From Aradus depressus (lineage: Eukaryota; Arthropoda; Insecta; Hemiptera; Aradidae): DNA of 64,000 nucleotides. Below, piece by piece: positions 32,572 to 43,528 of the stretch; positions within the stretch are counted from its first letter, which is position 1, and every line of letters starts with the position of its first letter. Location of the stretch: the NCBI GenBank assembly GCA_963662175.1, contig OY759215.1:15675079-15739078 (forward strand). Direction: 5' to 3'. The position numbers were made by a program, and so were the translations under genes. The notes under the pieces were generated by a model. It did not search any database. It was not told where the DNA came from and saw only the letters and a program-made list of their open reading frames with translations.

Positions 32572-32705
32572 TACATAAGATCTTGATAGCTAGAATTCGA
32601 AGTCTCATACCCGCGATAAGGAGGAGATTGGCCTTATTGAGTCGTCTTTACGTCAAACAAGGCGAGCTTTACATTTAAATAGCACTTCTCCAAGGCTCTT
32701 CTTTA
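32572..32705 (+). repeat. repeat pair, copy 1
   Basis: Shares TTCGAAGTCTCAT, CGCGATAAG and TTTACATT.AAATA.CAC.TCT with 33938-34045. The TTCGAAGTC segment resembles a box B, so an old SINE is possible. Confidence 0.5.
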
Positions 32706-32895
32706 TACGAGCAAAATGTTATTAGGTAAATTGAGCGGATCTGCGCATATTTAGGTCTATAGGTGCCGCTTATGAAGAACACAGTCAATAAATTTACATT
32801 CTGTAATTTCCGCTTCTCTCTACTGATAATTCTTCGAACAAAATATATGAAATTTGGAAATTCTGAGATTTGGGACATGTTTGGTTCTGTTGAAA

Positions 32896-33440
32896 TAATA
32901 ATAATAATAAGAGTTTATTATAACAGTCGCATTTACAGAGGTACAATTATACAATAAAATTCCTTAACCATTACCCTTATACACTAAATACAAATCAAAA
33001 ATAATCAGTTAAATCAAAAACAATGCTACTGTTTAAGAGTAAAGTTTAAAAAACTATTAAAGAAAAAAAAAATACAAAATAACTGAAAAATGAATGGGAA
33101 ATAAATTAATAAACATTCAAAAACTGAGATTATAATTTAAAATCGTGAACGGATATTTTTGTGTTTCCCTCCCTGAGTTTTCCCTATTTTCTTTACCAAA
33201 ACGTTTTGATTTGTCTCACACTTGAGTAAAAAGTTTTTACTGAAATTTATTAAGTAGTCCAGTAGGAGCTCAACATTTAGGTCTTCATGGATTTGGAGGA
33301 TGGAGGTGTCCCTCGAGTAGCTACCAACCAATCTAAGGCATTTGTTTTGGGCCACTTGAAGAGTTCTCAAGTTGGTATTGCTTGCAAGACCGGCCCACAC
33401 TGGGCATGCATACGTGGGGGCATGCATAAATAAAGTTCAT
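32896..33440 (-). pseudogene. LINE ORF2 C-terminus with microsatellite-type tail
   Basis: Minus strand from 33427: TYACPVWAGLASNTNLRTLQ, VAQNKCLRLVGSYSRD, IHEDLNVELLLDYL. This is the post-RT region of a Jockey/CR1-type LINE (YA.PVW...........LQ..QNKCLR...). The 3' UTR runs to an ATT-type tail at about 32896-32912. Only the 3' end is present. Confidence 0.82.
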
Positions 33441-33552
33441 TGTGAAGTCTCGACTAAAGTCTCCTAAACAAATATCTCAAATATTGTGTAGAAGCGTTTG
33501 TTTCGGAACGTTTCCATTTTATGTCCTTTTCGATTGTTGGCGTAGAAAAAAA

Positions 33553-33930
33553 AATCGTCGGTAAATCACTGACAATGTATTTCCTCAGCGTGAATTAATC
33601 AATTACGTTTTCGCACTCCCTCCAAAATCAATCGACCAATTTGATTGAAAATCAATAGGTATCTTCTGTATTCAGGGACTTCTGAATCTTCAAACATTTC
33701 CTGTACCCCCTTCCTTATGGCGCATTTTGCTGAAAATCAACAGTTGTCGTCCCTATTCTATCCTAGATCCATATTTAAAATTTCTTATTATTAAATCCAT
33801 TAAATGATCAGTTTTAGGGTCTTTTTGAGTTGAACTCCCTTCTATTTCCTCTCTGCCCTTCGTCCAATTCGGCTAAAAATTTATACATGTCGTCCATAAG
33901 GGAATTACATATAAAATTTCATGTGGATCC
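33553..33930 (-). repeat. family B repeat
   Basis: GTCGGTAAATCACTGACAAT, TTCGCACTCCCTCCAAAATC, and two units with GTCGTCC and AATTTCATGTGGATCC. Confidence 0.82.
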
Positions 33931-33937
33931 TTTAAGA

Positions 33938-34045
33938 TGTCGAGGGTTCGAAGTCTCATCCGCGATAAGAGGATATTATTAAAATGTTCCTGGGCCAAAC
34001 AAAGCAGAGATTTACATTCAAATAACACCTCTTAAATTTCCTAAT
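33938..34045 (+). repeat. repeat pair, copy 2
   Basis: See 32572-32705. The two copies are in the same orientation, 1.37 kb apart. Confidence 0.5.
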
Positions 34046-35075
34046 ATGAGGGAAATTGTATGAAATTGGATTAGTTAATTTGAGAGTGGGGAATTTCTTA
34101 GGGTAAAAGGCATACAAGCCCACCTTAACGGCATAAAGGGACTCACTTAGGATGTAATTACCAAGGTAAACATTGACACACGGAGACTGAGCGGTCTACA
34201 CTGACTCTGTGGAAACGTCAGCACAAACAGCTTTCAGTAATATTGTTTCGCTGCATTTTCTTCAAAAGGGCCACTTTATAAATTTTTCATCGTGGAAGCC
34301 CCTCCAATCATACTAACGCAAAAAAAAAATGTGTAAACATCTTCTGCTTTAGTTTCTGATTTTAATTAAAACTTGTTTATAATACAATAAGCAAAGTAGT
34401 GCGAGGAATAAAACTTTCAAATTTGTTGCTCTTCAATTTCTTTTATACATGAAATTAAAGGTTTGTGAGAGCTAAAATTAGATATGTATATACAATTGTA
34501 GTGTCTCTAAATACCTCGAGAAATCAGAGTCGATGGGAGTTTTCGAATTTGTTGTTGACATGCTTTGATTCGTATTCATTTATAGATTAAATGACCCCGC
34601 ACCATTCTTAAGGGAAATTGGCTCCCGGCGAAATTGGCTGAAATTTTGAGGAAATGTTCCTATTGTCATGTAGATCGTAAGTCTCTATAGGCTCGACTAG
34701 CAAAAAATAATATTTTTCGAAATTACGAGCGTTTTTCGAAACTGAGATTTGTCATTAGATTGAAGTGCTAAATAATAAGTTTGAATGGCAATTTAATAAT
34801 TTTATAAATTGTAACGATGGATTTACAACGGAAGCTAAATTAAGTAATTTCGAAAAATATTATTTTTCGCTGGTCGAGTCTACAAAGACTTTCAATTTAC
34901 ATGACCCGAGGAACATTTCCTCAAAATTTCAGCCAATTTCGCCAGGAGCCAATTTTCCATAAGAACGAATTGCGTCGTGTGTCGGCGAGAGCGCTGGCCC
35001 GAGCCTGCACAATTGTCATCGAAAGGTTTGCCAAGTCGACGAATATTGTGTGCCTGAATACACCATTTTAGTTAA

Positions 35076-36397
35076 CCCTAGAATGACACCGTGAATTTTG
35101 TCACCACTATTGACATCGTGGGGTGTCTGACACCCCAAGCCCTTTATATAATTTTCTTGTAATTTATTTTTCACATTAATTCAAAAAGAATGCAGATTTA
35201 ATTTTTTAGAATGTATGTAATGAATATAATACAAACAAACAAAATTAGAAAGTTATTTTAATTGAATAGGAAAAAAATCAAATAAGGATGTAACATGTTG
35301 AAAAAGTTAAAATGTAGATGTTGATAAAAATACTGTACGAAATTTTATTTGTAAGAAAGGTAAAAACTATTTTTTTTTTTTTAAACTCAAGTATAGTGTC
35401 TATGTAAAAAAAATCACTTTAACAAAAAATATATACAATTTGCACAGTTACACTCAGTCACAATCGGTGCACTTCATTAGACGATGATCGTTGCACATCG
35501 GCCTCTGGCAGCTTATGCAAACCATTTTGGATTTTCTATCCTTATCTCAGTTGCATAAAGAGCATCTCATATATTTGCCAGATGTATGTCAATTGCAGTA
35601 GATGGAGTTGAGCTTGAGGGTTGACCCAAAATTTCATGTATGAGTACTTTCAAAGTTCCACTTAAATGATTGATCTTGGACCGTTCCGCTAAATATGGTT
35701 TGAGTAATTGGAATCCAAGTTCATTTAAAAAATCTTTTCTGGGCATTGGCTTCCTCCAATTGACCATGCCATACAGTACACCTGCGTTGACATGCGGGGA
35801 CATCGTCTTGGCACAATGTGGTCGAAGAGTCTGCACATGTGCTGGGTTCCTCATGTCTCACGAATGTGTCATCTAATTCCTCTTCAGAGTCTGAATGAAC
35901 ATGGGTTTCTTCATATTCTTCTTCAGAAGAACTGCCTCCCAGTTCCTCAATATCCTCTCTCCTCAATTCTTCGAGATACACCAACAGTTCCTCATCAGTC
36001 CACTGCCTCTTTTGAGATGCCATAACTTTCCTAAAATATATAAATATACGTTATGAAGAAACCTATTGGCGCAAAACCCACTTCCAACTCCACAGTAAAC
36101 ATTAACTATAACGATTTAACACATAAACTATAAACAAAGCCATAAAAAAAAGAACTTACCTGTAATAGGTAAAAAAAAAAGAAGGACATCAATAACACTG
36201 TGGGGTGTGAGACACCCTAAGATCACTTCAATGTTGATTCCTAAAGTCACAAGGGCCTACTAAAAGGTGTTAGAAGTCCCAGTAAGGTTAGGGAGGAGAT
36301 GACTGATTTACATTGGGTCGGGGGACTTCCGTGAACTATAGGAAATCACTTTAACTTTCGATTGGGGTGTCAGACACCCCACGGTGTCATTCTAGGG
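35076..36397 (-). mobile_element. piggyBac deletion derivative
   Basis: Inverted termini CCCTAGAATGACACCG are flanked by TTAA on both sides (35072-35075, 36398-36401), the diagnostic piggyBac target. Subterminal palindromes GGGGTGTCTGACACCCC and GGGGTGTCAGACACCCC lie near both ends, with a third GGGGTGTGAGACACCC near 36203. The 1322-bp element encodes fused N- and C-terminal parts of the transposase. Confidence 0.95.
35456..36023 (-). pseudogene. piggyBac transposase, catalytic core deleted
   Basis: ATG at 36023 opens an acidic N-terminus (WTDEELLVYLEELRREDIEE; SSEEEYEETHVHSDSEEELD). It is joined after about 80 residues to the C-terminal part, which is in another frame: MPRKDFLNELGFQLLKPYL, ERSKINHLSGTL. 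A further frame change leads to the cysteine-rich zinc domain (RCSLCN, stop, CISCQRPMC, KCTDC at about 35590-35456). The DDD catalytic segment (most of the protein) is missing, so it cannot transpose itself. Confidence 0.88.
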
Positions 36398-37030
36398 TTA
36401 AGATTATTTTGAGTCCGATATTTCAGTTCAATTTTGCTATTATAATGGCGCCCCTAATAGGATTTAAATTCATTTCTTAATTTCGTTGTTAAACGTCGAG
36501 ACATTTACTATCGTCACTGTAGATTGCATTTGTTTTATTTTCAATTATAAGCTCAATTTTACATTGTTGTTCACGTGTTTTATTTTGATTTATGTTTGTC
36601 TGTTATTCCTTTGTCTAATACCCCGCGACGAAAGCGATGCGGATTCTCACGTTCTTAAAGCTAATCGAATTTAGCATTATTTTGTCTTATCGAATTGAGT
36701 GGCCGAAGATCGGCCTGGCGCCCAACAACTTTGCTTTTGAGCAACTTAATTGTGATATTAAAATTCTGCAAGTTTGGTTAATTTAGCTTCCGTTGTAAAT
36801 CCAACGTATTTTATAAATACGTACAATTTATAAAATTATTAAATTGCCATTCAAACTTATTATTTAGCACTTCAATCTAATGACAAATCTCAGTTTCGAA
36901 AAACGCTCGTAATTTCGAAAATTATTATTTTTTGCTAGTCGAGCCTATAGAGACTTACGATCTACATGACGCGAGGAACATTTCCTCAAAATTTCAGCCA
37001 ATTTCCCATAATAATGGTGCGGGGTCATAA

Positions 37031-37734
37031 TATGTCATTTAAAAATGAAATAAGGGTATCTCTTGAAATGGGTAAAAACATAATATTACTTGTTGTGACA
37101 ATATGACAACAATTATATTATTTATTGATCGATATTTTGAGCAGTTATTATTATTATTATATATTAATAACAATATTATATAATACCATATAAAAATATA
37201 TTTTTTTATATTTACACTGCTATATTATTTTCTTTTACCACAAATTTCATTTATTGTTAAAAATTTAAGCTATGGAAGCATCTTAACCTAAAAGTTTCTT
37301 ACCGAAAGATCATTTTATAGTTCGTAATATTGATATTTTAGTTAAATTCACTACAATGGTAAATATGATCAATAATGTTGTAAAAATACAATAGAAATAC
37401 TCAAAAACAGGTGACATCATAGATGAAGAAGTGTGTAGTTGTGTGAGCAGTATGCACATCAACGAGCCTTACGTTCTGATATAGCCCCTACCGAAAACTA
37501 AGATGTTTACACATGAAAAATGGAAAATGGCTCAAATGATTCACTGAAATTCCCTTTTCGTAACTTCTTCCAATGTACGCGCTACTGTTGTTTCTTAAGT
37601 TTTAGCATCAGTAGCGAAATTCCTTGTGAAATTCGAAATGTCAACCTTGAAGACACCTATGGAGGAAATGTCGAAAAAAAAACTAACCAACTGTTGATCA
37701 CGGGAGGAGTTGAACAATCTGGTCCTATAATTCA
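37031..37734. other. no gene seen
   Basis: AT-rich with ATTATTATT and poly-T/A stretches. The open frame at 37520-37876 has no recognisable domain. Confidence 0.35.
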
Positions 37735-37890
37735 AAATAAACAAATAAATTGGAAGATAAATATGTATTCATTCTGTATTACGTCATCGTTAGCACAAAG
37801 TTCATTTAAGTTTGCATACAAAGTAACATTTAAATTTTCTAGGTTGTCATATTTATACAATTCTCAGGTTACCTGAGATTACCTAAGACT
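37735..37890 (+). repeat. repeat related to 26085-26580
   Basis: Shares TTACGTCATCGTTAGCACAA (compare TTACGCCATCGTCAGCACAA at 26161) and ATTTATACAATTCTCAGG..ACCTGAG with 26510-26535. Confidence 0.55.
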
Positions 37891-38089
37891 GTGATAGGGT
37901 AATCCCTGGGATGAGATCCGATTGACTCCAGCATAGAGGGAAAGTGGGTTAGTTTACCGTATTCAGTAGTTTCAAAATAGGTTTCAAAACCATAATACAA
38001 TTAATCAACATGTAAATGAAACTGAAGATGAAATACAATATAAGATAGAAGCGGAGTGTATCAGTTCGAATAGGAATAGTGCAGTTTGG

Positions 38090-38705
38090 TTTAAACTGGT
38101 CAATCAGGACTTAAATTTAAAGAACGGGTAAAGGAGCACCAAAGTACAATATATGGTCACGGGTCAAGAGGTAAGACCTAATGAAGAAGTTCATATTGGC
38201 CCATACTTTCTCGGAAAAGTGAATAATGATATAAGAAGCAGGATCACAAGGTCCAACTGCTGTTTCTTTGAACTTCGGCGTCACCTCAGAAGTAACTTGC
38301 TTTCTAGGGCAACAAAGCTGGAACTCTACAAAAACTTGATCCGTCCAGTGTTAACTTACGGTTCTGAAACACAATAACAAAGACCGACGAACAAGCACCC
38401 CTGATTCACGAAAGGAAGATCTTATGTTCCATCTATAGAGGTCTACGACGGACAGGACTGGAGAAGAAGAACGAATCAGGATCGTATATGCTTTGTCGCA
38501 AGAACCGGACATAGCAAGGTTTGTAAGACCACAGACTAAAATGGGCAGGACACTTGGCAAGGATTGGAGACCATGATGTACCGTTGGAAGGAAGGAGGAT
38601 CCTACTTGGAGTCAGAAATTGGAGCGCAGCTGCACAGGACCGAGACGACTGGCGAAGGCTGATCCAGAAGACCTGGAGATCGTCTGTTTCTAATAAGTAA
38701 TAAGT
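38090..38705 (+). pseudogene. LINE RT thumb and C-terminal fragment
   Basis: MVTGQEVRPNEEVHIGPYFL, then RATKLELYKNLIRPVLTYGS from 38153. Further frames give ERKILCSIYRGLRR, WAGHLARI (near 38545) and GVRNWSAAAQDRDDWRRLIQ (near 38610-38680). This is the RT-thumb to C-terminus layout of craniofacial-development-protein-2-like LINE proteins (possibly RTE or a relative). Stops and frameshifts occur throughout. Confidence 0.8.
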
Positions 38706-38710
38706 TTCCT

Positions 38711-39290
38711 AGTGGCCCTCCACTAAATCCAAGAAATTCTCAGAGAAATATAATTTGTTATGTTGGCATGACCCTTTTTCATTAAAATTATATTTTTGTT
38801 TTAATATGAAATAACGCTCATAAATACATTGTATTTGGCTGAGGGGCTATAAAGGAAGCATTAGAAGTGTTTCTAAAGACTGACTTTAGGAAAAACGAAC
38901 TTGTTTGTTATTTATCGTCTTGTTCCCCAGTTTCAGAGAAAACTTGTCTTCAACTCTCCTTTTAGATAAAGATTAAGGAGCTGTGAAAGACTGCAGGTCA
39001 GGATGTAACTTCACTTCTCAAGTTTGGCTGAATTACCAGGGATACTTAACCAAAATCAGTGTTATATGGATGGCTCCATAAATTATAAGGGTGATTGTTT
39101 TTGGGTTTGACCTTATTTATGAAATCTCATAACTCAGAGTTATAGCAAGTCTTTAAGGAAAACCAAAGAACGCCCTCCACAAATGTTTTATGAAATTTAA
39201 TTGTTTACTTCCGCTGCTTTATAAGAGGAAGATCCATAACACTACTAAATATGAGTTTATTTTAATGAGTGGAATGTATCTTTTCAAGGA
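38711..39290. other. no gene seen
   Basis: AT-rich, unrecognised. Confidence 0.4.
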
Positions 39291-39294
39291 AAGT

Positions 39295-39525
39295 CGAGGT
39301 TCTGTCGTGTAAATAAAAAACTCAGTATTTTGTCTTCTTTGTGTCTTCTTCAGAGTCTTATAATGACTAGAATGGATGTGAGTGGTGAAGGTGAAAAGTC
39401 ACACACAAAAGACCACCTTCACCATACACATCCACTCGAGTCATCCTAAAGAAGGAAATAAATAGTTCCCGAAACGTTGGGGCAAATACTGAGTTTTTAT
39501 TTACACGACAGAACCTCGCTTTATC
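39295..39525. repeat. nested palindrome with hammerhead-like core
   Basis: Outer arms: CGAGGTTCTGTCGTGTAAAT, continuing AAAAA.CTCAGTATTT, at about 39297-39335 and inverted at about 39487-39525. Inner arms: TGGATGTGAGTGGTGAAGGTG and its complement at 39373-39440. Between them, at 39446-39475, are CTAAAGA, AGGAA...TTCC stem, then CCGAAACG, a degenerate hammerhead layout. Confidence 0.65.
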
Positions 39526-39626
39526 AAGATATATAACTGTACAAAGTAAGAGTATCTTTTACATAGAAAAAAAAAAAAAGTGTATTATTAACATAGCTGC
39601 GTCATCATCAGTGGCACATCTCAGGA

Positions 39627-40014
39627 ATCAACTCGCGATAGAATGAACATATGGACACGAAATTTTATATGTGTATCCCGAGCCCCATAAAGATCTATTG
39701 TATTGAGCCGAATTGGACGAAGTGAAGGACGGATTGGGAGGGGTGGGGGGGCTTAACACAGAAACCACAATAACTGCCGAAGTAATGAATGTATCAGTAT
39801 GAAATGTTATATGTAAATCCAAAGCTACAGAAGAACGATGCGTATCTATTTTCGGCCTAAGGAAAGTGATGGATCTAAGGAGGTGGTGCCAAATTAAAAC
39901 TGCTCTTAACTGTCGATATAACGAATGTATCAACATGCAATTTAGTGCATTTATTCAAAAGTCAAAGTCATTCAAAAGCCCTAGGGTCGTTTATTGTCAA
40001 TGATTCATCGACAA
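39627..40014 (+). repeat. family B repeat
   Basis: Units start at about 39645, 39770 and 39905 (ACTGCCGAAGTAATGAATGT). The 3' end is shortened, finishing AATGATTCATCGACAAC. Confidence 0.85.
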
Positions 40015-40854
40015 CTTTTTTTTGGTGGGCACCAGCCCTCTACATTAATTTGGAAAGGAAATAAAATATATAGAACGGAAAGCTTTCGAAACAAGACTTT
40101 TATGCTCAAAATTTGGGACATTTGTTTTGAAAGCCCTCTCGATGAACTTTGTTTTTAACAGAATGGAGGATGTTCAAAATGTTTCACCAAAATGCTCAGG
40201 TACTTTTTTTTCTCATTTTAACCAGTGTTTTCAAATTTTGGATATTTCATTTTTGAGGAAACATTAAAATATGAGATGCGGAATTACAATGATTCACCGA
40301 CAACTTTTATCATACTTGGACTATAATAAATGTGAAAAATCATTTACGACTATTGCAAAATAATAGACAAATTGCCTGCCCCTGTCCACCACTCACCTTG
40401 GTCATGCTTGAATTGGTGGTTTTTTTTACCGTTGTCAGAAAAGGGAAAGACCCATTATTAAATTTGTATATCTGAAGTGAATGAAAAATATATATTTTGA
40501 AGAAAAAAATAGTCATCGGAAGACAAAACATACTCAATATCTCAATACCTTCAATTCTGAACATATATCACAGCCCCCCTCGAAAATCCTCTTAACCCTA
40601 GAATGGTTTGCCCCACAGTTCCATCTCAAAATGGATACGTCCATAATCCCATCTATTTATTATCGCCTTTTCCATTTTTTTCTAGAGGTCCCTGGATTGA
40701 AAACCACAAAAATGAACTCTTGCAACGAGCATATATGTCTCTTTCTTATTTACTATTCTTTTAAGTTGAGAAAGTCGGACATATTGGGGAAACGTATTAT
40801 AAATAAATAAACAAACTTCGTTTTTTGAAATATTGTTAGTAGCACAATAAATTC
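40015..40854. other. no gene seen
   Basis: A short GATTCACCGACAACTTTT family B terminus lies at about 40290. The open frames here carry no domain. Confidence 0.4.
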
Positions 40855-40975
40855 ATACATAAAGTATCTGTTTGGGTATTACACCGTCATCAGGTTTAGT
40901 TTTATAAACAAAGACTAACTAATACTGCGGTGTAAAACTGAAGTCGGTAGTTTATGTATAAATTTATTAAACAAT
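40855..40975. repeat. small palindromic repeat
   Basis: TTCATACATAAAGTATCTG and ATTACACCGTCATCAGG on the left are mirrored by TGCGGTGTAAAACTGAAG and TAGTTTATGTATAAATTTAT on the right. Same family as 56773-56880. The CTGATGA on the minus strand (40893-40887) lacks a following GAAA. Confidence 0.55.
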
Positions 40976-41184
40976 TTTTCAAAACGCTAAGTTGTGTTTA
41001 ATAAAAGTAATGATAACTTATAAATGATAGTATAATAAATACATAAATAAAAATGTCTATAAAATCATGAATATGTGCAACATAATATATAGTATATTTA
41101 TAACTTTTTTTGAGTGCTCCCGACCCCTTGAGGAGGGTCGGTCACATCACTCTATTGCGTTGAGTCGTCCTTGGTTTCCGGCGG

Positions 41185-41500
41185 TAATGAATAATAATAA
41201 TAAATTTATTTCCGTTAAACCAATACATGGTAATAGGATAGGTACGTCAAAAGAATTTATACATTAAGATAGCTTATAAATTAGATTTATAACTACTTGA
41301 GTCTAACACATCTATGATTTAGTAGTAACAAAAAAAACATTAAAAAAAGTAAAATGAAATTAATGAAAACTGAACAAATAAATACTTAAAAATATAATAA
41401 TATAAATATATATATAGTACATAAACAAAATTAATACATGATACGTTTATAATAAGTAGACACATTTTCAATTTAATAAAAATTAAGATAACTATTTTTC
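41185..41500 (-). repeat. LINE 3' end with ATT tail
   Basis: AATAATAATAATAAATTTAT, TTCCGTTAAACCAATACATGG: on the minus strand this is a LINE 3' UTR ending in GGTTTAACGGAAATAAATT and then TATTATTATT. The same end occurs at 42508 and, in related form, at 32896. No coding part is readable. Confidence 0.6.
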
Positions 41501-41542
41501 AAAAAAAAAAATTTCTTAGAAAGTGTTTTTATCCCAAAGATG

Positions 41543-41572
41543 TTTCGGGACGTTCTTACTTCCCATCATCAG
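41543..41572 (-). ncRNA. candidate hammerhead-like core
   Basis: Minus strand: CTGATGA, then a TGGGA/TCCC-type stem II, then CGAAAC. Core residues match CUGANGA...GAAA. No convincing stem I partner was found. Confidence 0.3.
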
Positions 41573-41679
41573 GTCCCAATGTGCGAGATATAGAAGAGAA
41601 AGAAAACAATGTAACTATAACAATATATGAAATCAATTATAAATGAATATATAAAACAATAACGTACATTGGACTCATC

Positions 41680-41850
41680 TTTAAGGTGTGGAGGAACTCG
41701 TCCAAAAAATAAAAATGAAAGCTTCGTATCAAATAATGTTTTTGGATATGAAATTCGATTCTTTATTGTGATTATATTATTCTTTTCGAACAGTGAGAAT
41801 AAAATTCCGTTTCCGTGTATAGGGTTTCCTCTAACATGAACATTTTAGAA
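41680..41850 (+). repeat. duplicated segment, copy 1
   Basis: Shares GGAGGA.CT, AAATAAAAATGAAA, TTTTTGAACA.TGAGAA and AGGGTTTCCTCTAA with 43228-43395, same orientation. Confidence 0.65.
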
Positions 41851-41997
41851 TATATCGACACAAAATTTATTATGAGGATTCAGAAGCTACTATCTAAGAC
41901 AAATGTTGAGTTTTAGCCCAAATGGTCGATTGGATTTGGAGGAAGAGCGAAAACTCAATTGAAAAATTCGTCTAGGGCGGTTATTCGCCGACGACGT
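41850..41997 (+). repeat. family B 3' fragment
   Basis: ATATCGACACAAAATTTATT through GGAGGAAGAGCGAAAACTCA and ATTCGCCGACGAC. Confidence 0.8.
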
Positions 41998-42507
41998 TTT
42001 TATGTTACTATTATTTATGATTATAGAAACTTCTAATAACATTTAAGTTCTAAATATTTTAATTATTAAATAATTATTCATCTCATATTTTTAAAAAGAA
42101 AATATAAATGATAGATTCGTTGCAATATAACTTTTCTCATCGTAAGCTGAATAAAAGTAGAATATAGTATAAGTTATGAAGAACTGGAGTTCCTCCCTTA
42201 ACTTTGAAATCGGCCAGTCCCAAAAACAAACTTTAGAAAACTCAATTAATATTGCTAATTTGAAGAAATCTTTTAATTAAACTAAACTGAATCTTTGCCC
42301 GATTTTCTTAAATAATTAAAGGTATCATAATACTAAAGGTTCATATCACTTCAAGTACAAGTTACCTGTAATATGTACAATTTCAAATAGCAGTTTACAC
42401 ATTAAAATGGTATTTGTAATGTTTAATATTTATTTTTTTGCGTCGCTTAAGCCTGAAATGCTTTTTTGTATTTCATGTATTCTTAACATTAATTGAAATC
42501 AATCCTT
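41998..42507. other. no gene seen
   Basis: AT-rich, unrecognised. Confidence 0.4.
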
Positions 42508-42740
42508 AAATAATAATAATAATAATAATATTTATTTCCGTTAAACCATAAAATGGTACCTAAGATATTATAGGTAGATACTATTCATATTTTAATAATA
42601 AATATTTTATAATTATATTTCTCTAGATAAATCTTCATTCAGAAAGATATTTATATATTTTTATATATTACTACAATCCACAGGCCATATAGAACGAAAT
42701 ATAGAAAAAGGAAAAAAAGTAGAGCGAAATAAAAATAAAT
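42508..42740 (-). repeat. LINE 3' end with ATT tail
   Basis: An AAT-type run followed by ATTTATTTCCGTTAAACCAT, AAAATGGTACC: same 3' end as at 41185. A complete SINE-A copy inserted just downstream. Confidence 0.6.
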
Positions 42741-42757
42741 TTATATATATGATTAAA

Positions 42758-43120
42758 GAGGGCGCCGGTAGCTCAGTGGTATGCGTGCTTGACTTCTGAG
42801 CTCAAGGTTGTGGGTTCGTAGCCCGACCGAGGCCCTTAGTTTATTTTATCTGGGAGGTAAAATAAACTTAAGCACGCCGTCCTTCGGATGGGACGTTAAG
42901 CGATGGTCCCGATGATATTCATGATGGTACCTGTACGATGTCAGGTACTCGTTAAAGACCCCTACCCTAGATGAATAAAAATTTAGGGTAGGCAAAATTT
43001 AGAACTCCCACAGTGGAGTCGGGCTCATGTCCACCCGAGTGACGAAAGAGCGCTCTGGTAGTAGGCGATATGACCTCGTTGTTAAAGCCAGGGCATGAGT
43101 CATAAAACCTAACCTAACCT
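42758..43120 (+). mobile_element. complete SINE-A insertion with target duplication
   Basis: The 11-bp duplication ATATGATTAAA (42747-42757 and 43121-43131) brackets the copy exactly. It begins GAGGGCGCCGGTAGCTCAGT (box A), has a mutated box B (GGGTTCGTAGCCC) and a small internal duplication near 42911-42930 (GATGATATTCATGATGG), and ends CATAAAACCTAACCTAACCT. It is the reference copy for the family and shows LINE-type target-primed integration. Confidence 0.95.
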
Positions 43121-43227
43121 ATATGATTAAATGAACAAATAACAGTAAAGTAAATAGTATATAAAACTAAAAAAATTGATAATAATACAAATATTAAATA
43201 AAAGTAATTACGTCTGTAGGATATTGA

Positions 43228-43395
43228 TGGAGGATATTGATGGAGGACCTGCCAGGAAAATAAAAATGAAAACAAACATTAAATCTTTTATTTAAGTATC
43301 ATGACTTTTATGTATGGCAATTTTTTTCCTTTTTGAACAATGAGAAAAACTTTCGTTTACGAATAAAGGGTTTCCTCTAATATAAACTTTTTAAT
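43228..43395 (+). repeat. duplicated segment, copy 2
   Basis: See 41680-41850. GGATATTGATGGA is itself tandemly doubled here. Confidence 0.65.
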
Positions 43396-43528
43396 TCAAT
43401 TTTAAATTTTTTTATATTATCTATTGAGATACAAGATTGTATTGTATCTATTGAGATACAAGATTGTATTGTATCTATTGAGTCACAATATTGAGATGAA
43501 GATCCTTTGTTTACCTTTTTTGACAATA

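Larger units (their letters stand above)
34588..37030. mobile_element. long-TIR element interrupted by piggyBac
   Basis: The left arm (34588-34845) and right arm (36777-37030) are inverted copies of about 255 bp, with termini ATGACCCCGCACCATT. The left side also has a shorter inner inverted copy (34850-34975) of the outer 120 bases. The interior carries no recognised coding sequence apart from the piggyBac insertion. Shared features include GAGGAAATGTTCC and AAATTGCCATTCAAACTTA. Confidence 0.8.

Noticed and set aside
37520..37876. 118-codon open frame
   Set aside because: Overlaps a repeat related to 26.1-26.5 kb and has no recognisable domain.
42758..42830. tRNA gene from box A and box B
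   Set aside because: The boxes belong to the head of SINE-A; the sequence continues into the SINE body and has no acceptor-stem partner. The same applies to 2934, 10735, 51307 and 58198.
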